Shown here: in pieces, positions 32,936-41,857 of the stretch | How positions within the stretch are numbered: position 1 is the stretch's first letter | How the letters are laid out: each line of letters begins with the position of its first letter | NCBI RefSeq assembly: GCF_051859025.1 | Contig: NZ_JBHYGL010000018.1 | Location: 1 to 64,000, forward strand | DNA from: Falsiroseomonas sp051859025 | GTDB taxonomy: Bacteria > Pseudomonadota > Alphaproteobacteria > Acetobacterales > Acetobacteraceae | DNA: 64,000 nucleotides | Direction: 5' to 3' | Program-made: the position numbers and the translations under genes | The notes under the pieces: generated by a model | The model's input: only the letters and a program-made list of their open reading frames with translations | Database searches by the model: none | What the model was told of the DNA's origin: nothing

Positions 32936-33925
32936 ATGAACAGGCGAACCATCCTTGGGGCCGCCGGCGCACTCCTCGCCGCCCCCGCCTTGGCGCAACC
33001 CGTGGCGGGCGGCCGCACCGTCCGCCTCATCGTGCCCTTCCCGCCGGGCGGCGCGGTGGACATCCTCGCCCGCCTCCTCGCCGAACGGCTCGCCCCGGCG
33101 CTCGGCCAGGCGGTGGTGGTGGACAACCGCGGCGGCGCGGGCGGGCTGCTCGGCGCCGATGCGGTGGCGAAGGGGGACCGGGACGGCACCGTGCTCGGCG
33201 TCATCAGCGTCACCACCCTCTGCGCCGTGCAGTACATGACGGCGCGCATGCCCTTCGACCCGGCGCGGGACCTCGCCCCCGTCAGCCAGATCACGGATGG
33301 CGCGCTGCTGTGTGTCGTCAACGCCGACACCGCCCGCCGCCATGGCTGGACCGACTTCCGCAAGCTGGTGGAATGGAGCCGCGCGCACCCCGAGCAGGTG
33401 AAGATGGGCTCCTCCGGCCCCGGCACGAACAGCCACCTGAACATCGAGGCGATCAACAACTTCGCCGGCGCCAAGATCCTGCACGTGCCCTATCGCGGCG
33501 GCGGCCCGGCCATCAATGACCTGCTGTCGGGCACCATCGACATGATGTTCGACGTCATGCCCGCCCTGATGCCGCATGTCGAAAGCGGCAAGTTCCTGGC
33601 CTTCGCCGTCAGCAGCAAGGCGCGGCTCGGCATCCTGCCGGATGTGCCGGGGATGGGCGATTTCGCCGATCTCGGCCTGGCGGAGCACAACCTGGTCAAC
33701 TGGAACGCCATCATGACGGCGGGCGGCACCCCCGCCCCGGTGGTGGCGCGGCTGCACCAGGCCATCCAGGCGGTCGCCGCCGATGCCGCCTTCCGGGACC
33801 GGCTGCGCCCGCTGGGCTACGGCACCGTCACCAGCCCGACGCCGGCGGCGCTGACCGAATTGGTGGAGCGCGAACGCCCGCAATGGCGCCGCCTGGTGGA
33901 GATCAGCGGCGCCCGTCTGGACTGA
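32936..33925 (+). CDS. Bug/TctC-family periplasmic solute receptor
   Basis: 329-aa receptor. The signal peptide MNRRTILGAAGALLAAPALAQ is followed by RLIVPFPPGGAVDILAR, VVVDNRGGAGGLLGAD, ILHVPYRGGGPAINDL and DVPGMGDFADLGL, the normal Bug pattern. The start is at the ATG reading MNRRTIL because the signal peptide begins there, although the frame is open 90 bp further upstream. It stands alone: no TctAB genes, enzyme or regulator adjoins it in the same direction. Substrate unknown, probably a carboxylate. Confidence 0.92.
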   Translation: MNRRTILGAAGALLAAPALAQPVAGGRTVRLIVPFPPGGAVDILARLLAERLAPALGQAVVVDNRGGAGGLLGADAVAKGDRDGTVLGVISVTTLCAVQYMTARMPFDPARDLAPVSQITDGALLCVVNADTARRHGWTDFRKLVEWSRAHPEQVKMGSSGPGTNSHLNIEAINNFAGAKILHVPYRGGGPAINDLLSGTIDMMFDVMPALMPHVESGKFLAFAVSSKARLGILPDVPGMGDFADLGLAEHNLVNWNAIMTAGGTPAPVVARLHQAIQAVAADAAFRDRLRPLGYGTVTSPTPAALTELVERERPQWRRLVEISGARLD

Positions 33926-34167
33926 TACGGGACGCTGGCAATCCGGCTTGCGTTCCTGTTATGTTCATATCGTCACCGCCCGAGAACCGCCCGGCCACCC
34001 GGAAAGCACCGCGAAAACGGTGCTAAAGGTGCTAAAAAGGCTAAATCGGGTTAGAAACTCAACTGTCACGCACCGCTGGCCCGTTCCCGCCGATACGGGG
34101 GCCATGACGATCACGCCTGCGTCGCGGGGCGCTTGCCGGGCGGCCCCGGCCCCCACATGGACGGTGA
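33926..34167. other. 242-bp intergenic region, relatively AT-rich, with hairpin and short tandem repeats
   Basis: No convincing gene. A 7-bp hairpin (AGCACCG/CGGTGCT, 34005-34024) runs into short tandem units GGTGCTAAA, GGTGCTAAAA and AGGCTAAAT (34019-34046). The hairpin may end transcription of the receptor gene; the repeats could be binding sites ahead of the amine oxidase operon. Short open frames on both strands here lack ribosome-binding sites and conserved features. Confidence 0.4.
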
Positions 34168-35460
34168 ATGCCCGATAGCCTCCCCGACCTCCTCGTCATC
34201 GGTGCCGGTGCCGCCGGCATCGCCGCCGCCCGCACCGCGATGGAGGCCGGCCGCGGCGTGCTGGTGCTGGAAGCCCGCGGCCGCCCCGGCGGGCGGGCAC
34301 TGACGGATACCGCCAGGCTCGGCCTGCCCTATGACCTCGGCGCCACCTGGCTGCACCAGGCCGTGACCAACCCGCTGGTGCCGCTGGCCGAAGGCCTCGG
34401 CGTCACGCTGCATGATTCGGACGCGCTGCGGCGCGAACGCAGCCAGATCGGCGCCCGGCCCGTGACGCCGGCGGAGGATGCCGCCTACAGCGCCGCCTGG
34501 GCGGAGGCCGAGGCGCGGATCGCCGCCGCTGCCCCCGATGGCGCCCCCGATGGCGCCGCCAATGGCGCCCCGGATTGCAGCCTGGCCGAGGGCATGGGCG
34601 CCACCGGGCCCTGGGCGCCGACGATCGAGGGCTGGCAGGGCGACATCATCTCCGCCGCCCCGGCATCCCGCGTCAGCCTGCGGGATTTCCACGCCAACGC
34701 CCTGGATGGCGGCAACCGCCTGCCGGAAGGCGGCTTCGGCGCGCTGGTCGCCCGCCTGGCGGAAGGCCTGCCCATCCTGTTCGACGCCCCCGTCACGCGC
34801 CTGGCCTGGGGGGGGAGGGAGGCCGTGGCGGAAGGCCCCTTCGGCACCATCCGCGCCCGCGCCGTGGTCGTCACCATCCCGACCAGCCTGCTGGCCGGCG
34901 GTGCCATCCGCTTCGACCCGCCCTTGCCGGCGGAGACAATGCAGGCCGCGCATGACCTGCCGCTCGGCCAGGTGGTGAAACTCGGCTTCCGGGTGGAGGG
35001 GGAGGAACGCTTCGGCCTGCCGCCCTTCAGCTCCGTGGACCGCCAAATCGCGCCGGGGGAGCCGCTGGTGGCGATGAGCCTCTTTCCCTTCGGCCGCCCC
35101 GTCATCTCCTGCCATGTCGGCGGCGATGCGGCGCAGGTGCTGGAGGCCGAGGGCGATGCGGCGGTGGAGGCCTTCATGCGGGGGGAGATCGCCGCCCGCT
35201 TCGGCGCCGATGCCTGCAAGGTGCTGCGGGAGCGTCCCATCGTCTCGGAATGGGGACGGGACCGGTGGTCTCGCGGCGTGTACAGCTATGCGCGAATTGG
35301 CCGCGCCGACGCGCGCGCCACCCTGGCCAGGCCCCTCGCGGGCGGCCGGCTCTGCCTGGCGGGCGAGGCCACGGATGTGGGTATGGCCGGCACCGTCGGC
35401 GGCGCCTGGCGGTCCGGGGTGGGGGCGATGCGAAGCGCGATGGCGGCATTGGCGGGGTGA
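34168..35460 (+). CDS. Flavin monoamine oxidase-family protein
   Basis: 430-aa FAD enzyme. The Rossmann motif LVIGAGAAGIAAAR (about 9-22) is followed by LEARGRPGGRA, and the C-terminal FAD-binding RLCLAGEATDVGMAGTVGGA is intact. The family oxidises amines, polyamines or unsaturated hydrocarbons. Residues around 125-140 hold a short repeated DGAPDGAANGAPD. It starts with ATG at 34168. Its last codon overlaps the ATG of the STAS-MlaE permease gene, so it heads the lipid-transport operon, an unusual partner. Substrate unknown. Confidence 0.85.
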   Translation: MPDSLPDLLVIGAGAAGIAAARTAMEAGRGVLVLEARGRPGGRALTDTARLGLPYDLGATWLHQAVTNPLVPLAEGLGVTLHDSDALRRERSQIGARPVTPAEDAAYSAAWAEAEARIAAAAPDGAPDGAANGAPDCSLAEGMGATGPWAPTIEGWQGDIISAAPASRVSLRDFHANALDGGNRLPEGGFGALVARLAEGLPILFDAPVTRLAWGGREAVAEGPFGTIRARAVVVTIPTSLLAGGAIRFDPPLPAETMQAAHDLPLGQVVKLGFRVEGEERFGLPPFSSVDRQIAPGEPLVAMSLFPFGRPVISCHVGGDAAQVLEAEGDAAVEAFMRGEIAARFGADACKVLRERPIVSEWGRDRWSRGVYSYARIGRADARATLARPLAGGRLCLAGEATDVGMAGTVGGAWRSGVGAMRSAMAALAG

Positions 35461-36575
35461 TGGCGAAGCAGGCGCAGGCATTGACGGGGCTGGAGATGCG
35501 GGGGGATGGCACCGGCCGTGCCGCCCTGCTGTCCGGCCGCGTCGATACCGAAGCCGCCGCCCGGCTCTGGGAACCGCTGATGGCGGAGGCCCGAGGCAAC
35601 CAGGGCCTGGTGCTCGACCTCTCGAAGGTGGAGGCGGTGGACACTACGGGTGCCACGCTGGTGCTGACCGCCGAAGCCGCCGCCGGCGCGCGGATCGAAG
35701 GCGCGAGCCCGCCGGTCCTGGCCGTGCTGGACCGCGTGCGCGCGGCGCTCGCCGCCCCGCGGCCGAAGCCCGTCGTCTACAGCTTCGCCCCCATCACCGG
35801 CATCGGCCGGCGGGTGGTGGCGGCGGGGCACAACGCCTTGGATGCCCTGGGCTTCGTCGGCGAATTGCTGGTGGTGCTGGCGGCGACCATCATCCGCCCG
35901 CATCGCCTGCGCTTCCGCGAATTGCTGCGCCATTTGGATGAGGCCGGCACGCGCGCCTTCGGCCTGGCGGTGCTGCTGGGCTCGCTTCTCGGCGTCATCC
36001 TGGCCTTCCAATCGGCCATCCCGCTGCGCCGCTTCGGGGCGGAGATCTTTGTGCCCAATTTGGTCGGCATCTCCCTGCTGCGCGAACTCGGCCCGCTGAT
36101 GGCGGGCGTGGTACTGGCGGGGCGGACGGGGTCGGCCTACGCCGCCGAACTCGGCACCATGACGGTGAATGAGGAAGTGGCCGCGCTGCGCATCATGGGC
36201 ATCGATCCCATGGCGCTGCTGGTGCTGCCCCGCGTGCTGGCGGGGATGCTGGTGATGCCGGTGCTGTCCCTGCTGCTGACGCTGGCGGGCCTCATCGGCA
36301 TGACGCTGATCATGGGCATGCTGGGCTTCCCGCTGACCACGGTGACGCAGCAGCTGGCGGCGACGATCACGCTGGGGGACCTGCTGGGCGGGCTGTTCAA
36401 GGCGCTGTTCTTCGGCCTGGCCATCGCCGCCATCGGCTGTCGGGCAGGGCTCGGCGCCGGCCGCGGGCCGCGCGCAGTGGGCGATGCGGCGACGGCGGCG
36501 GTGGTGGGCGGCATCGTCGCCATCGTGCTGCTCGATGGTGGCTTCGCCGTGCTCTACGAGAGACTTGGGCTGTGA
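35460..36575 (+). CDS. MlaE-family ABC permease with N-terminal STAS domain
   Basis: 371-aa inner-membrane permease of a Mla/MCE lipid transporter. Residues about 8-95 form a STAS domain (LVLDLSKVEAVDTTGATLVL) fused ahead of the MlaE domain (about 120-370), which contains FQSAIPLRRFGAEIFVPNLV, RELGPLMAGVVLAGRTGSA and EEVAALRIMGIDP. In E. coli the STAS protein MlaB is separate. Start at ATG 35460 (TGATG overlap with the oxidase gene). With the next three genes it makes a complete MlaE-F-D set plus lipoprotein; no MlaA or MlaC is nearby. Confidence 0.9.
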   Translation: MAKQAQALTGLEMRGDGTGRAALLSGRVDTEAAARLWEPLMAEARGNQGLVLDLSKVEAVDTTGATLVLTAEAAAGARIEGASPPVLAVLDRVRAALAAPRPKPVVYSFAPITGIGRRVVAAGHNALDALGFVGELLVVLAATIIRPHRLRFRELLRHLDEAGTRAFGLAVLLGSLLGVILAFQSAIPLRRFGAEIFVPNLVGISLLRELGPLMAGVVLAGRTGSAYAAELGTMTVNEEVAALRIMGIDPMALLVLPRVLAGMLVMPVLSLLLTLAGLIGMTLIMGMLGFPLTTVTQQLAATITLGDLLGGLFKALFFGLAIAAIGCRAGLGAGRGPRAVGDAATAAVVGGIVAIVLLDGGFAVLYERLGL

Positions 36576-37402
36576 CCGGCGACGCCCCCGCGCTGCTGCG
36601 CCGGCCCGGCGAGTCGCCGAAGCCCGAGGCCGCGAAGCCTGAAGCGCCCGCCTTCGGCCCCGCGGTGATCGAGGCCGCGCACCTCACGGCGCGCTTCGGC
36701 ACCAACACCCTGTTCCGCGACGTCAGCTTCGAGGTGAAGCGGGGCGAGGTCTTCGTCATCCTCGGCGGCTCCGGCTGCGGCAAATCGACGCTGCTGAAGC
36801 TGATGATCGGCCTGGTGCCGCCGGCCGAGGGCGCGGTCTCCATCCTCGGCACCGATGTCTGGTCGACCGAGGGCGAGGCGCGGCTCGGCCTGCTGAAGCG
36901 CATCGGCGTCATGTGGCAGCAGGGCGCGCTGTTCGGCTCCCAGACGCTGCTGGAGAACGTGATCATGCCGCTGGCCGAGCACACCACCCTGCCCCCCGCG
37001 GCGCGGGAGGAGGTGGCCCGCGCCAAGCTCGGCCTGGTGGGTCTCTCGGAGGCCGCGGCGCGCCTGCCGTCGGAGGTTTCGGGCGGCATGCTGAAGCGGG
37101 CGGGGATCGCGCGGGCCCTCGCCCTCGACCCCGCCATCCTGTTCCTGGACGAGCCCTCGGCCGGGCTCGATCCCATCACCTCGGCGGGGCTCGATGAGCT
37201 GATCCGGGACCTCTCGCGCGCCCTCGGCACCACCTTCGTGGTGGTGACGCACGAACTGGCCTCGATCCTCGCTATCGGAGACCGCTGCATCATGCTGGAC
37301 CGGGAGGCCAAGGGAATGATCGCGGAGGGTGACCCGCGCGACCTGCGGGACCACAGCACGCACCCCACGGTGCGCGCCTTCTTCCGGCGGGAGGCCGCGT
37401 GA
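36572..37402 (+). CDS. MlaF-family ABC transporter ATP-binding protein
   Basis: 276-aa ATPase. Walker A GGSGCGKST (65-73), Q-loop MWQQGALF, signature SGGMLKR, Walker B ILFLDEPSAGLDP and H-loop VTHE are all present; the SGGM signature is characteristic of Mla/MCE ATPases. A 28-residue Pro/Ala/Lys-rich extension precedes the domain. It energises lipid movement through the MlaE permease. It begins at GTG overlapping the permease stop and is followed directly by the MlaD gene. Confidence 0.92.
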   Translation: MTGDAPALLRRPGESPKPEAAKPEAPAFGPAVIEAAHLTARFGTNTLFRDVSFEVKRGEVFVILGGSGCGKSTLLKLMIGLVPPAEGAVSILGTDVWSTEGEARLGLLKRIGVMWQQGALFGSQTLLENVIMPLAEHTTLPPAAREEVARAKLGLVGLSEAAARLPSEVSGGMLKRAGIARALALDPAILFLDEPSAGLDPITSAGLDELIRDLSRALGTTFVVVTHELASILAIGDRCIMLDREAKGMIAEGDPRDLRDHSTHPTVRAFFRREAA

Positions 37403-38415
37403 TGGCGGCACGGGGGCTCTATCTGCGGGTCGGCGTGCTGGCCATCGCCGGCATCGTGCTCGCCGTCGGCTTCGTGGTCTTCCTAGCCGGCGGCCGGGGC
37501 CTGCAGGCGACGGAAGTGTTCGAGACCTATATCGAGGAATCGGTCCAGGGCCTCGATGTCGGCGCGCCGGTCCGCTACCGCGGCGTGCCGGTCGGCCGGG
37601 TGACGCAGATCGGCCTGGTCGCCGCCGAATACCGCCGGCCGCAGGGCGCCGATTTCAACGCCGGCTTCCAGCTGGTCTTCGTCCGCTTCGGCATCGATCC
37701 GGGCCTGGTGGGGGAGACGCCGTCGCTGGCGGATGCCGTGCAACTCGGCCTGCGGGCGCGCATCCGGGCGCAGGGCATCACCGGCGTGAACTATGTGGAG
37801 CTGGATTTCGCCAATCCGCAGCGCTTCCCGGTGCCGGAACTGCCCTGGCAGCCGCGCAACCCGGTGCTGCCGGCCATCCCCTCCACCGTCGCGCAGGTGA
37901 CGAGTGCGGCGGAATTCATGGTGCAGCGCCTGCAGGGCGTGCCGATCGAACAGATGGCGGCCGACCTCTCCGCCCTGCTGGCCAACCTCAATCGGCAGAC
38001 CGGGGATGGCGATGCCGCCGTGGCGCTGCGCGAGGTCGCGCGCACCATGACGCTGGTGCGCGCGGCGGTGGAGGACAGCGACCTTGCCGGCGCGCTCGGC
38101 GAATTGCGCGCCGCGGCGACGGATGCGCGGAACCTGCTGGCGGGGCCGGAAATGCGCGGCGCGGTGGCGAATGCGGGCGCGGCGGCGGCGGAGCTGCGAC
38201 GCAGCGCCCAGCGCCTGCCCGGCGCGGTGGAAGGAATGGAACGGACGATGCGCGCGGCGCGGGAGACCACGGTGGATGTGCAGGCAGAATTGCTGCCGAT
38301 CCTGATCGACCTGCGGGCCACCACGGCCAGCCTGCGGGCCATGGCGGACCAGCTGAGGGCCGCCCCCTCCCAGGCGCTGTTCGGCGCGCCGCCGACGCCG
38401 GATCGCCGCAGATGA
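37402..38415 (+). CDS. MlaD/MCE-family substrate-binding protein
   Basis: 337-aa membrane-anchored periplasmic protein. One N-terminal helix (about 7-28) is followed by a single MCE domain (SVQGLDVGAPVRYRGVPVGRV, about 45-66), then a long Ala/Arg-rich helical tail (about 180-320) likely to form a coiled coil or barrel. It binds phospholipid between the permease and the outer membrane. ATG at 37402 overlaps the ATPase stop; GTG at 37399 is an alternative. The long tail makes it larger than E. coli MlaD and closer to PqiB/YebT or LetB-like architecture, though with one MCE repeat. Confidence 0.9.
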   Translation: MAARGLYLRVGVLAIAGIVLAVGFVVFLAGGRGLQATEVFETYIEESVQGLDVGAPVRYRGVPVGRVTQIGLVAAEYRRPQGADFNAGFQLVFVRFGIDPGLVGETPSLADAVQLGLRARIRAQGITGVNYVELDFANPQRFPVPELPWQPRNPVLPAIPSTVAQVTSAAEFMVQRLQGVPIEQMAADLSALLANLNRQTGDGDAAVALREVARTMTLVRAAVEDSDLAGALGELRAAATDARNLLAGPEMRGAVANAGAAAAELRRSAQRLPGAVEGMERTMRAARETTVDVQAELLPILIDLRATTASLRAMADQLRAAPSQALFGAPPTPDRRR

Positions 38416-39008
38416 GGCGCCGCCTTCTCCTCGCCGCTCCCGTCCTGCTGGCGGGATGCAGCATCCTGCCGGATCGGCCCAACGTGCCGGTGCGGCGCTA
38501 CGCGCTCAGCCCCCGCCGGCCCGTCACGCAGGATGCGCCGCGCGGCGCGCCGGTGCTGCTGCAGCGGCGGATGCGGGCGGTACCGGGGTTGCAGGACCTC
38601 GGCCTGCGGCGGGCCAGGCCCGATGGCGCCTATGAATTCCTGCCCTATGAGGAATGGATCGCGCCCCCCGCCGATCTGGCCGATGCCGCGCTCCGCGCCT
38701 GGCTCCAGGCCAGCGGCCGCTTCGCCGCGGTGGTGCAGGCGGGGACGCGGGCGGATGCGGACCTCGTGCTCGAATCCCAGCTGACGGTGCTGGAAAGCGT
38801 GCCGCAAGCCGGGGAGGCCCGCGCCGCCATCGCCGCCGTGCTGCTGCGGGAGGAACGGCTATCCTCCCGCATCCTGGGCACGCTGGAGGCCTCGGGCACG
38901 GCGCCGCTGCCCGCCAATGCCACGCCGCCGCAGCAGGCCCAGGCGCTGGAAGCCGCGCTCGGCCGGGCCTTCGCTGATCTGGAGGCGCGGCTGGTCCTGC
39001 CGCGCTGA
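38412..39008 (+). CDS. ABC-type transport auxiliary lipoprotein (PqiC-like)
   Basis: 198-aa outer-membrane-type lipoprotein. The lipobox LLAGCSILPDRP gives Cys16. RRYALSPRRP, LPYEEWIAPPADLADAALRAWLQASGRF and DLVLESQLTVLE follow the pattern of the ABC_trans_aux/PqiC family (W-x-P, then surface beta strands). It probably supplies the outer-membrane end of the Mla/MCE pathway. Start overlaps the MlaD stop in ATGA. Last gene of the operon; a hairpin lies 17 bp beyond the stop. Confidence 0.88.
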   Translation: MRRRLLLAAPVLLAGCSILPDRPNVPVRRYALSPRRPVTQDAPRGAPVLLQRRMRAVPGLQDLGLRRARPDGAYEFLPYEEWIAPPADLADAALRAWLQASGRFAAVVQAGTRADADLVLESQLTVLESVPQAGEARAAIAAVLLREERLSSRILGTLEASGTAPLPANATPPQQAQALEAALGRAFADLEARLVLPR

Positions 39009-39327
39009 TCGCTCCCGAAAGCGTGATCGCGGCCTGGGCGCCGCGATGCGCCGGGGGTGTCGTGGGGTGAAATCGCGCGGGAGGGGCGCAATCTCGATTT
39101 TGCGACCGTTCCCCATCTCGCGTTAACGGTTTTCCCAGGAATTGCCGTGCAATCTCAGGTTCAGAAACAGGGGCTCATCCTGTCTCGTTCCTGACGCAGC
39201 CAAGACGGCCCCCCTCACCATCCGCCCCTTGGGTTGGTGAAGGATGTGTCGCGCCGGGAAACACACCAAAAAGTTGCGTTAACGGCCTTGCTTGGCGTTA
39301 GCACAACTTTAACGTGCAGGTCTGACG
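39009..39327. promoter_or_regulatory. 319-bp intergenic region with GTTAAC boxes and a CtrA-like site
   Basis: No gene. It contains an 8-bp hairpin ATCGCGGC/GCCGCGAT (39026-39047), a candidate terminator for the lipid operon; two exact copies of GCGTTAACGG (39120-39129 and 39276-39285); and TTAG-N7-TTAAC (39298-39313), one base off the alphaproteobacterial CtrA consensus TTAA-N7-TTAAC, 15 bp before the next start codon. Regulation of the DUF2939 gene by a cell-cycle or TTAAC-binding factor is inferred. Confidence 0.4.
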
Positions 39328-40008
39328 ATGAAAACGCGGCAACGGGCCATGATGTCGGATAGCGAGTGGGACGAGGTCTGGAGCGACTACGACGCCCGCC
39401 AACCCGCGGCGGCGCCGGTACGTGCCGCCCTGCCGGCGCGCCCCGCCTTCGTCGCACCCGCCGCCCGGCAGCCTTTACGGATCGCCATCCCCGCGCGGCT
39501 GGGCCGCAGCATGGGCTGGGCCCTGCTGCCGCTGATGGCGCTGGCCTGGATCGCCGCCCCCTATGCCACGGCCTGGCACCTGGCCACCGCGCTGGAGGGA
39601 AGGGACCATGAGACGCTGGCCCGCCATGTGAACCCCGCCGCCCTGCAGGACGCCGTGCGCACCGCGCTGAACCCCGCGGTGGCGGAGGGCGAGCAGGCCA
39701 ACGCCTTCCTGGCCGCCATGGCGGATGACATCGCCGCCGCCTGGGCCACCCCCGCCGCGCTGGCGGACGTGGCGCGCGCCCGCGGCGTGCGCCCCGGCAC
39801 CACGACCGATGGCGTGCGCCGCGCCATGCCCGTGGGCCTGACGAAGTTCGAGATGCCGATGCATGGCGCGGCATCCCCCATGACCCTGCAACTGGAACTG
39901 AAGCAGGAGGGCCTCGCCCCCCGCTGGCAGGTCACGGGCGTGCGGCTGGACCAGGTGGCGCCGGCGGCCGGCCCGGGCCCGGCGCTGCGCCTGAGCTCGA
40001 TCCGCTGA
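39328..40008 (+). CDS. DUF2939-type membrane protein
   Basis: 226-aa protein with an acidic then Pro/Ala-rich N-terminus (residues 1-55), one hydrophobic segment (about 62-80, GWALLPLMALAWIAAPYATA) and a C-terminal domain resembling DUF2939: TALEGRDHETLARHVNPAALQDAVRTAL. Probably one membrane pass with the domain outside the cytoplasm. Function unknown. It stands alone behind a spacer with TTAAC boxes. Start at ATG 39328; ATGs at residues 8 and 9 are alternatives. Confidence 0.75.
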   Translation: MKTRQRAMMSDSEWDEVWSDYDARQPAAAPVRAALPARPAFVAPAARQPLRIAIPARLGRSMGWALLPLMALAWIAAPYATAWHLATALEGRDHETLARHVNPAALQDAVRTALNPAVAEGEQANAFLAAMADDIAAAWATPAALADVARARGVRPGTTTDGVRRAMPVGLTKFEMPMHGAASPMTLQLELKQEGLAPRWQVTGVRLDQVAPAAGPGPALRLSSIR

Positions 40009-40052
40009 TGCCGCCTCTCTGGCCCAGCTGGCTGGACCGCATGGGGGCTTCC

Positions 40053-40250
40053 TCAGCGCTGGTCGGTGTTCCGCGCCAGCGCGATCGCCTCCCGCAGCAC
40101 GGCCATGTCGCCGATATGGTTGGCGAGGATGAGGGCGAGGCGCGTATCGAAGCGTCGCGCGGCTTCCGCATCCAGCCCGCGATGCGCTTCCATGATGAGG
40201 GCGAGGAAGCCGTCGGCGTCCTGCAGCCGGGGTGAGGTATCGAGGTTCAT
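40053..40250 (-). CDS. DUF2783 family small protein
   Basis: 65-aa acidic helical protein (DADGFLALIMEAHRGLDAEAARRF, LILANHIGDMAVLREAIALA). It matches the small DUF2783 proteins that follow FAD-dependent aromatic monooxygenase genes. Its ATG overlaps the monooxygenase stop (ATGA), so it is last in the group. Function is unknown; a dedicated accessory role for the monooxygenase is inferred from the fixed neighbourhood. Confidence 0.8.
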   Translation of the reverse strand: MNLDTSPRLQDADGFLALIMEAHRGLDAEAARRFDTRLALILANHIGDMAVLREAIALARNTDQR

Positions 40251-41851
40251 GTTGACCTCCCCATCGCGCGGTCGATCGCCGCGCTGACCGACGCATCATC
40301 CGGCGCGGCGAAGCGGGCCGCGATGTGCTGATCCGGCCGGACCAGCACGGCCCCGCCGGGCGGCGCGCCATAGCGCGCGGCGGCCAGGCCGCTGTGGTCC
40401 CACAACGCGCCGGGCGTTTCCTCCGCCGTCACGAACAGGGTTCGCAGCCCCGGCAGGGTCGGCGACCAGACGGCATCGAAGACGATTAGCGCAAAATCGC
40501 CGCCGAGGTGATGGAGCAGCCAGTCCGGCGCGCTGTCCCGCATCACCGGTGCATCCGGCGCGGGCGCACCAAGCAGGACGCCTTCGGGCCAATGTCCGGA
40601 ATCCGTGCTGTTCAGCGGGCTGCCCGAGAGCGTCGCGGGGCGGGACAGGCGACCGGAATTGACCAGGGGGCGGGCGAAGGCGTGGTCCCGCGCCAGTTCC
40701 AGCACCGCATCCCGCCAGGCCCGCGCGGCATCCGATTTGGGCGTGATGAAATCCGTGCTGCGGGTGGAGTTCAGGATATTCTCATCCGTCGCCGGCACGC
40801 GTTCGGCATCGTAGCTGTCGAGCAGCCGCGCTGGCGCCTCCCCCCGCAGCACGGCGGCGAGTTTCCAGGCGAGGTTGTCCGCATCCTGCACGCCGCCATT
40901 GCCGCCGCGGGCGCCGAAGGGGCTGACCTGATGGGCGCTGTCGCCGGCGAAGATCACGCGGCCATGGCGGAATTTCTCCAGTCGCCGGCAGCGGAAGGTG
41001 TAGACGCTGACCCATTCCAGCTCGAAGGGCACATCGGGGCCGAGCATCGCGCGGACGCGGGGGATGACGCGGTCCGGGTGCTTCTCCGCCTCCGGGTCCG
41101 CATCCCAGCCCAGCTGGAAATCGATCCGCCAGACATCGTCGGGCTGCTTGTGCAGCAGCACGGACTGCCCGGGGTGGAAGGGCGGGTCGAACCAGAACCA
41201 GCGCTCCGTCGGGAAGCTGACGCCGTTCTTGATGACGACGTCGGCGATCAGGAAGCGGTCGCGGAAGACCTGGCCGGTGAAGGGCAGGCCCATCGCCTCC
41301 CGCACCGGGGATCGCGCGCCGTCGCAGGCCAGCAGCCAATCCGCGCGCAGCCGGTAGGCGCCGCCGGGGGTCTCGACCGAGAGCGCCACGTCGCTGTCGC
41401 CGGGCTCGATCGCGGCCACGCGGTGCTTCCAGCGGAGGTCGACGCCGGCCTCCACGCAGGCCTCCACCAGCCATTCCTCGACGTAGTATTGCTGGAGGTT
41501 CACGAAGGCCGGGTATTCATGGCCTTCCTCCGGCAGCAGGTCGAAGGCATAGGCCTCCTGGTCCCGGTGGAAGACGCGGCCGGTCTTCCAGGTCACGCCC
41601 TTGGCGCGCAGCCGGTCGCCGAGGCCGAGCCGGCCATAGATCTCCAGCGTCCGCTTGGCGAAGCAGATGGCGCGGCTGCCGGTGGAGACGGTGTCGTCAT
41701 CATCCAGCACCGTCACCGCGATGCCCTGGCGCGCGAGATCGAGTGCCAGGGTCAGCCCGACCAGGCCCGCGCCGACCACGACGACGCGGCGCGATTCATC
41801 GCCCGAGGGCGGCGGCGGCGCGGCGTAGCGGGGGTTGGCGTAGGTCGCCAC
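40247..41851 (-). CDS. FAD-dependent aromatic monooxygenase
   Basis: 534-aa group A flavoprotein hydroxylase (PheA/MhpA/UbiH-like). The dinucleotide motif VVVVGAGLVGLTLALDLARQG (25-45), the central DGARSPVREAMG (DG motif) and GRVIFAGDSAHQVSPFGARG (GD motif) are complete; a C-terminal thioredoxin-like region ends with the loop GAVLVRPDQHIAARF, standard for the family. It hydroxylates a phenolic or related acid with NAD(P)H and O2. It follows the MBL hydrolase by 6 bp and couples to DUF2783. The exact aromatic substrate is not predictable. Confidence 0.9.
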   Translation of the reverse strand: MATYANPRYAAPPPPSGDESRRVVVVGAGLVGLTLALDLARQGIAVTVLDDDDTVSTGSRAICFAKRTLEIYGRLGLGDRLRAKGVTWKTGRVFHRDQEAYAFDLLPEEGHEYPAFVNLQQYYVEEWLVEACVEAGVDLRWKHRVAAIEPGDSDVALSVETPGGAYRLRADWLLACDGARSPVREAMGLPFTGQVFRDRFLIADVVIKNGVSFPTERWFWFDPPFHPGQSVLLHKQPDDVWRIDFQLGWDADPEAEKHPDRVIPRVRAMLGPDVPFELEWVSVYTFRCRRLEKFRHGRVIFAGDSAHQVSPFGARGGNGGVQDADNLAWKLAAVLRGEAPARLLDSYDAERVPATDENILNSTRSTDFITPKSDAARAWRDAVLELARDHAFARPLVNSGRLSRPATLSGSPLNSTDSGHWPEGVLLGAPAPDAPVMRDSAPDWLLHHLGGDFALIVFDAVWSPTLPGLRTLFVTAEETPGALWDHSGLAAARYGAPPGGAVLVRPDQHIAARFAAPDDASVSAAIDRAMGRST

Positions 41852-41857
41852 GACGGA

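Noticed and set aside
33948..34178. Small genes on either strand in the 242-bp spacer
   Set aside because: No ribosome-binding site, no conserved motif, and both overlap the start of the amine oxidase gene or the repeat block.
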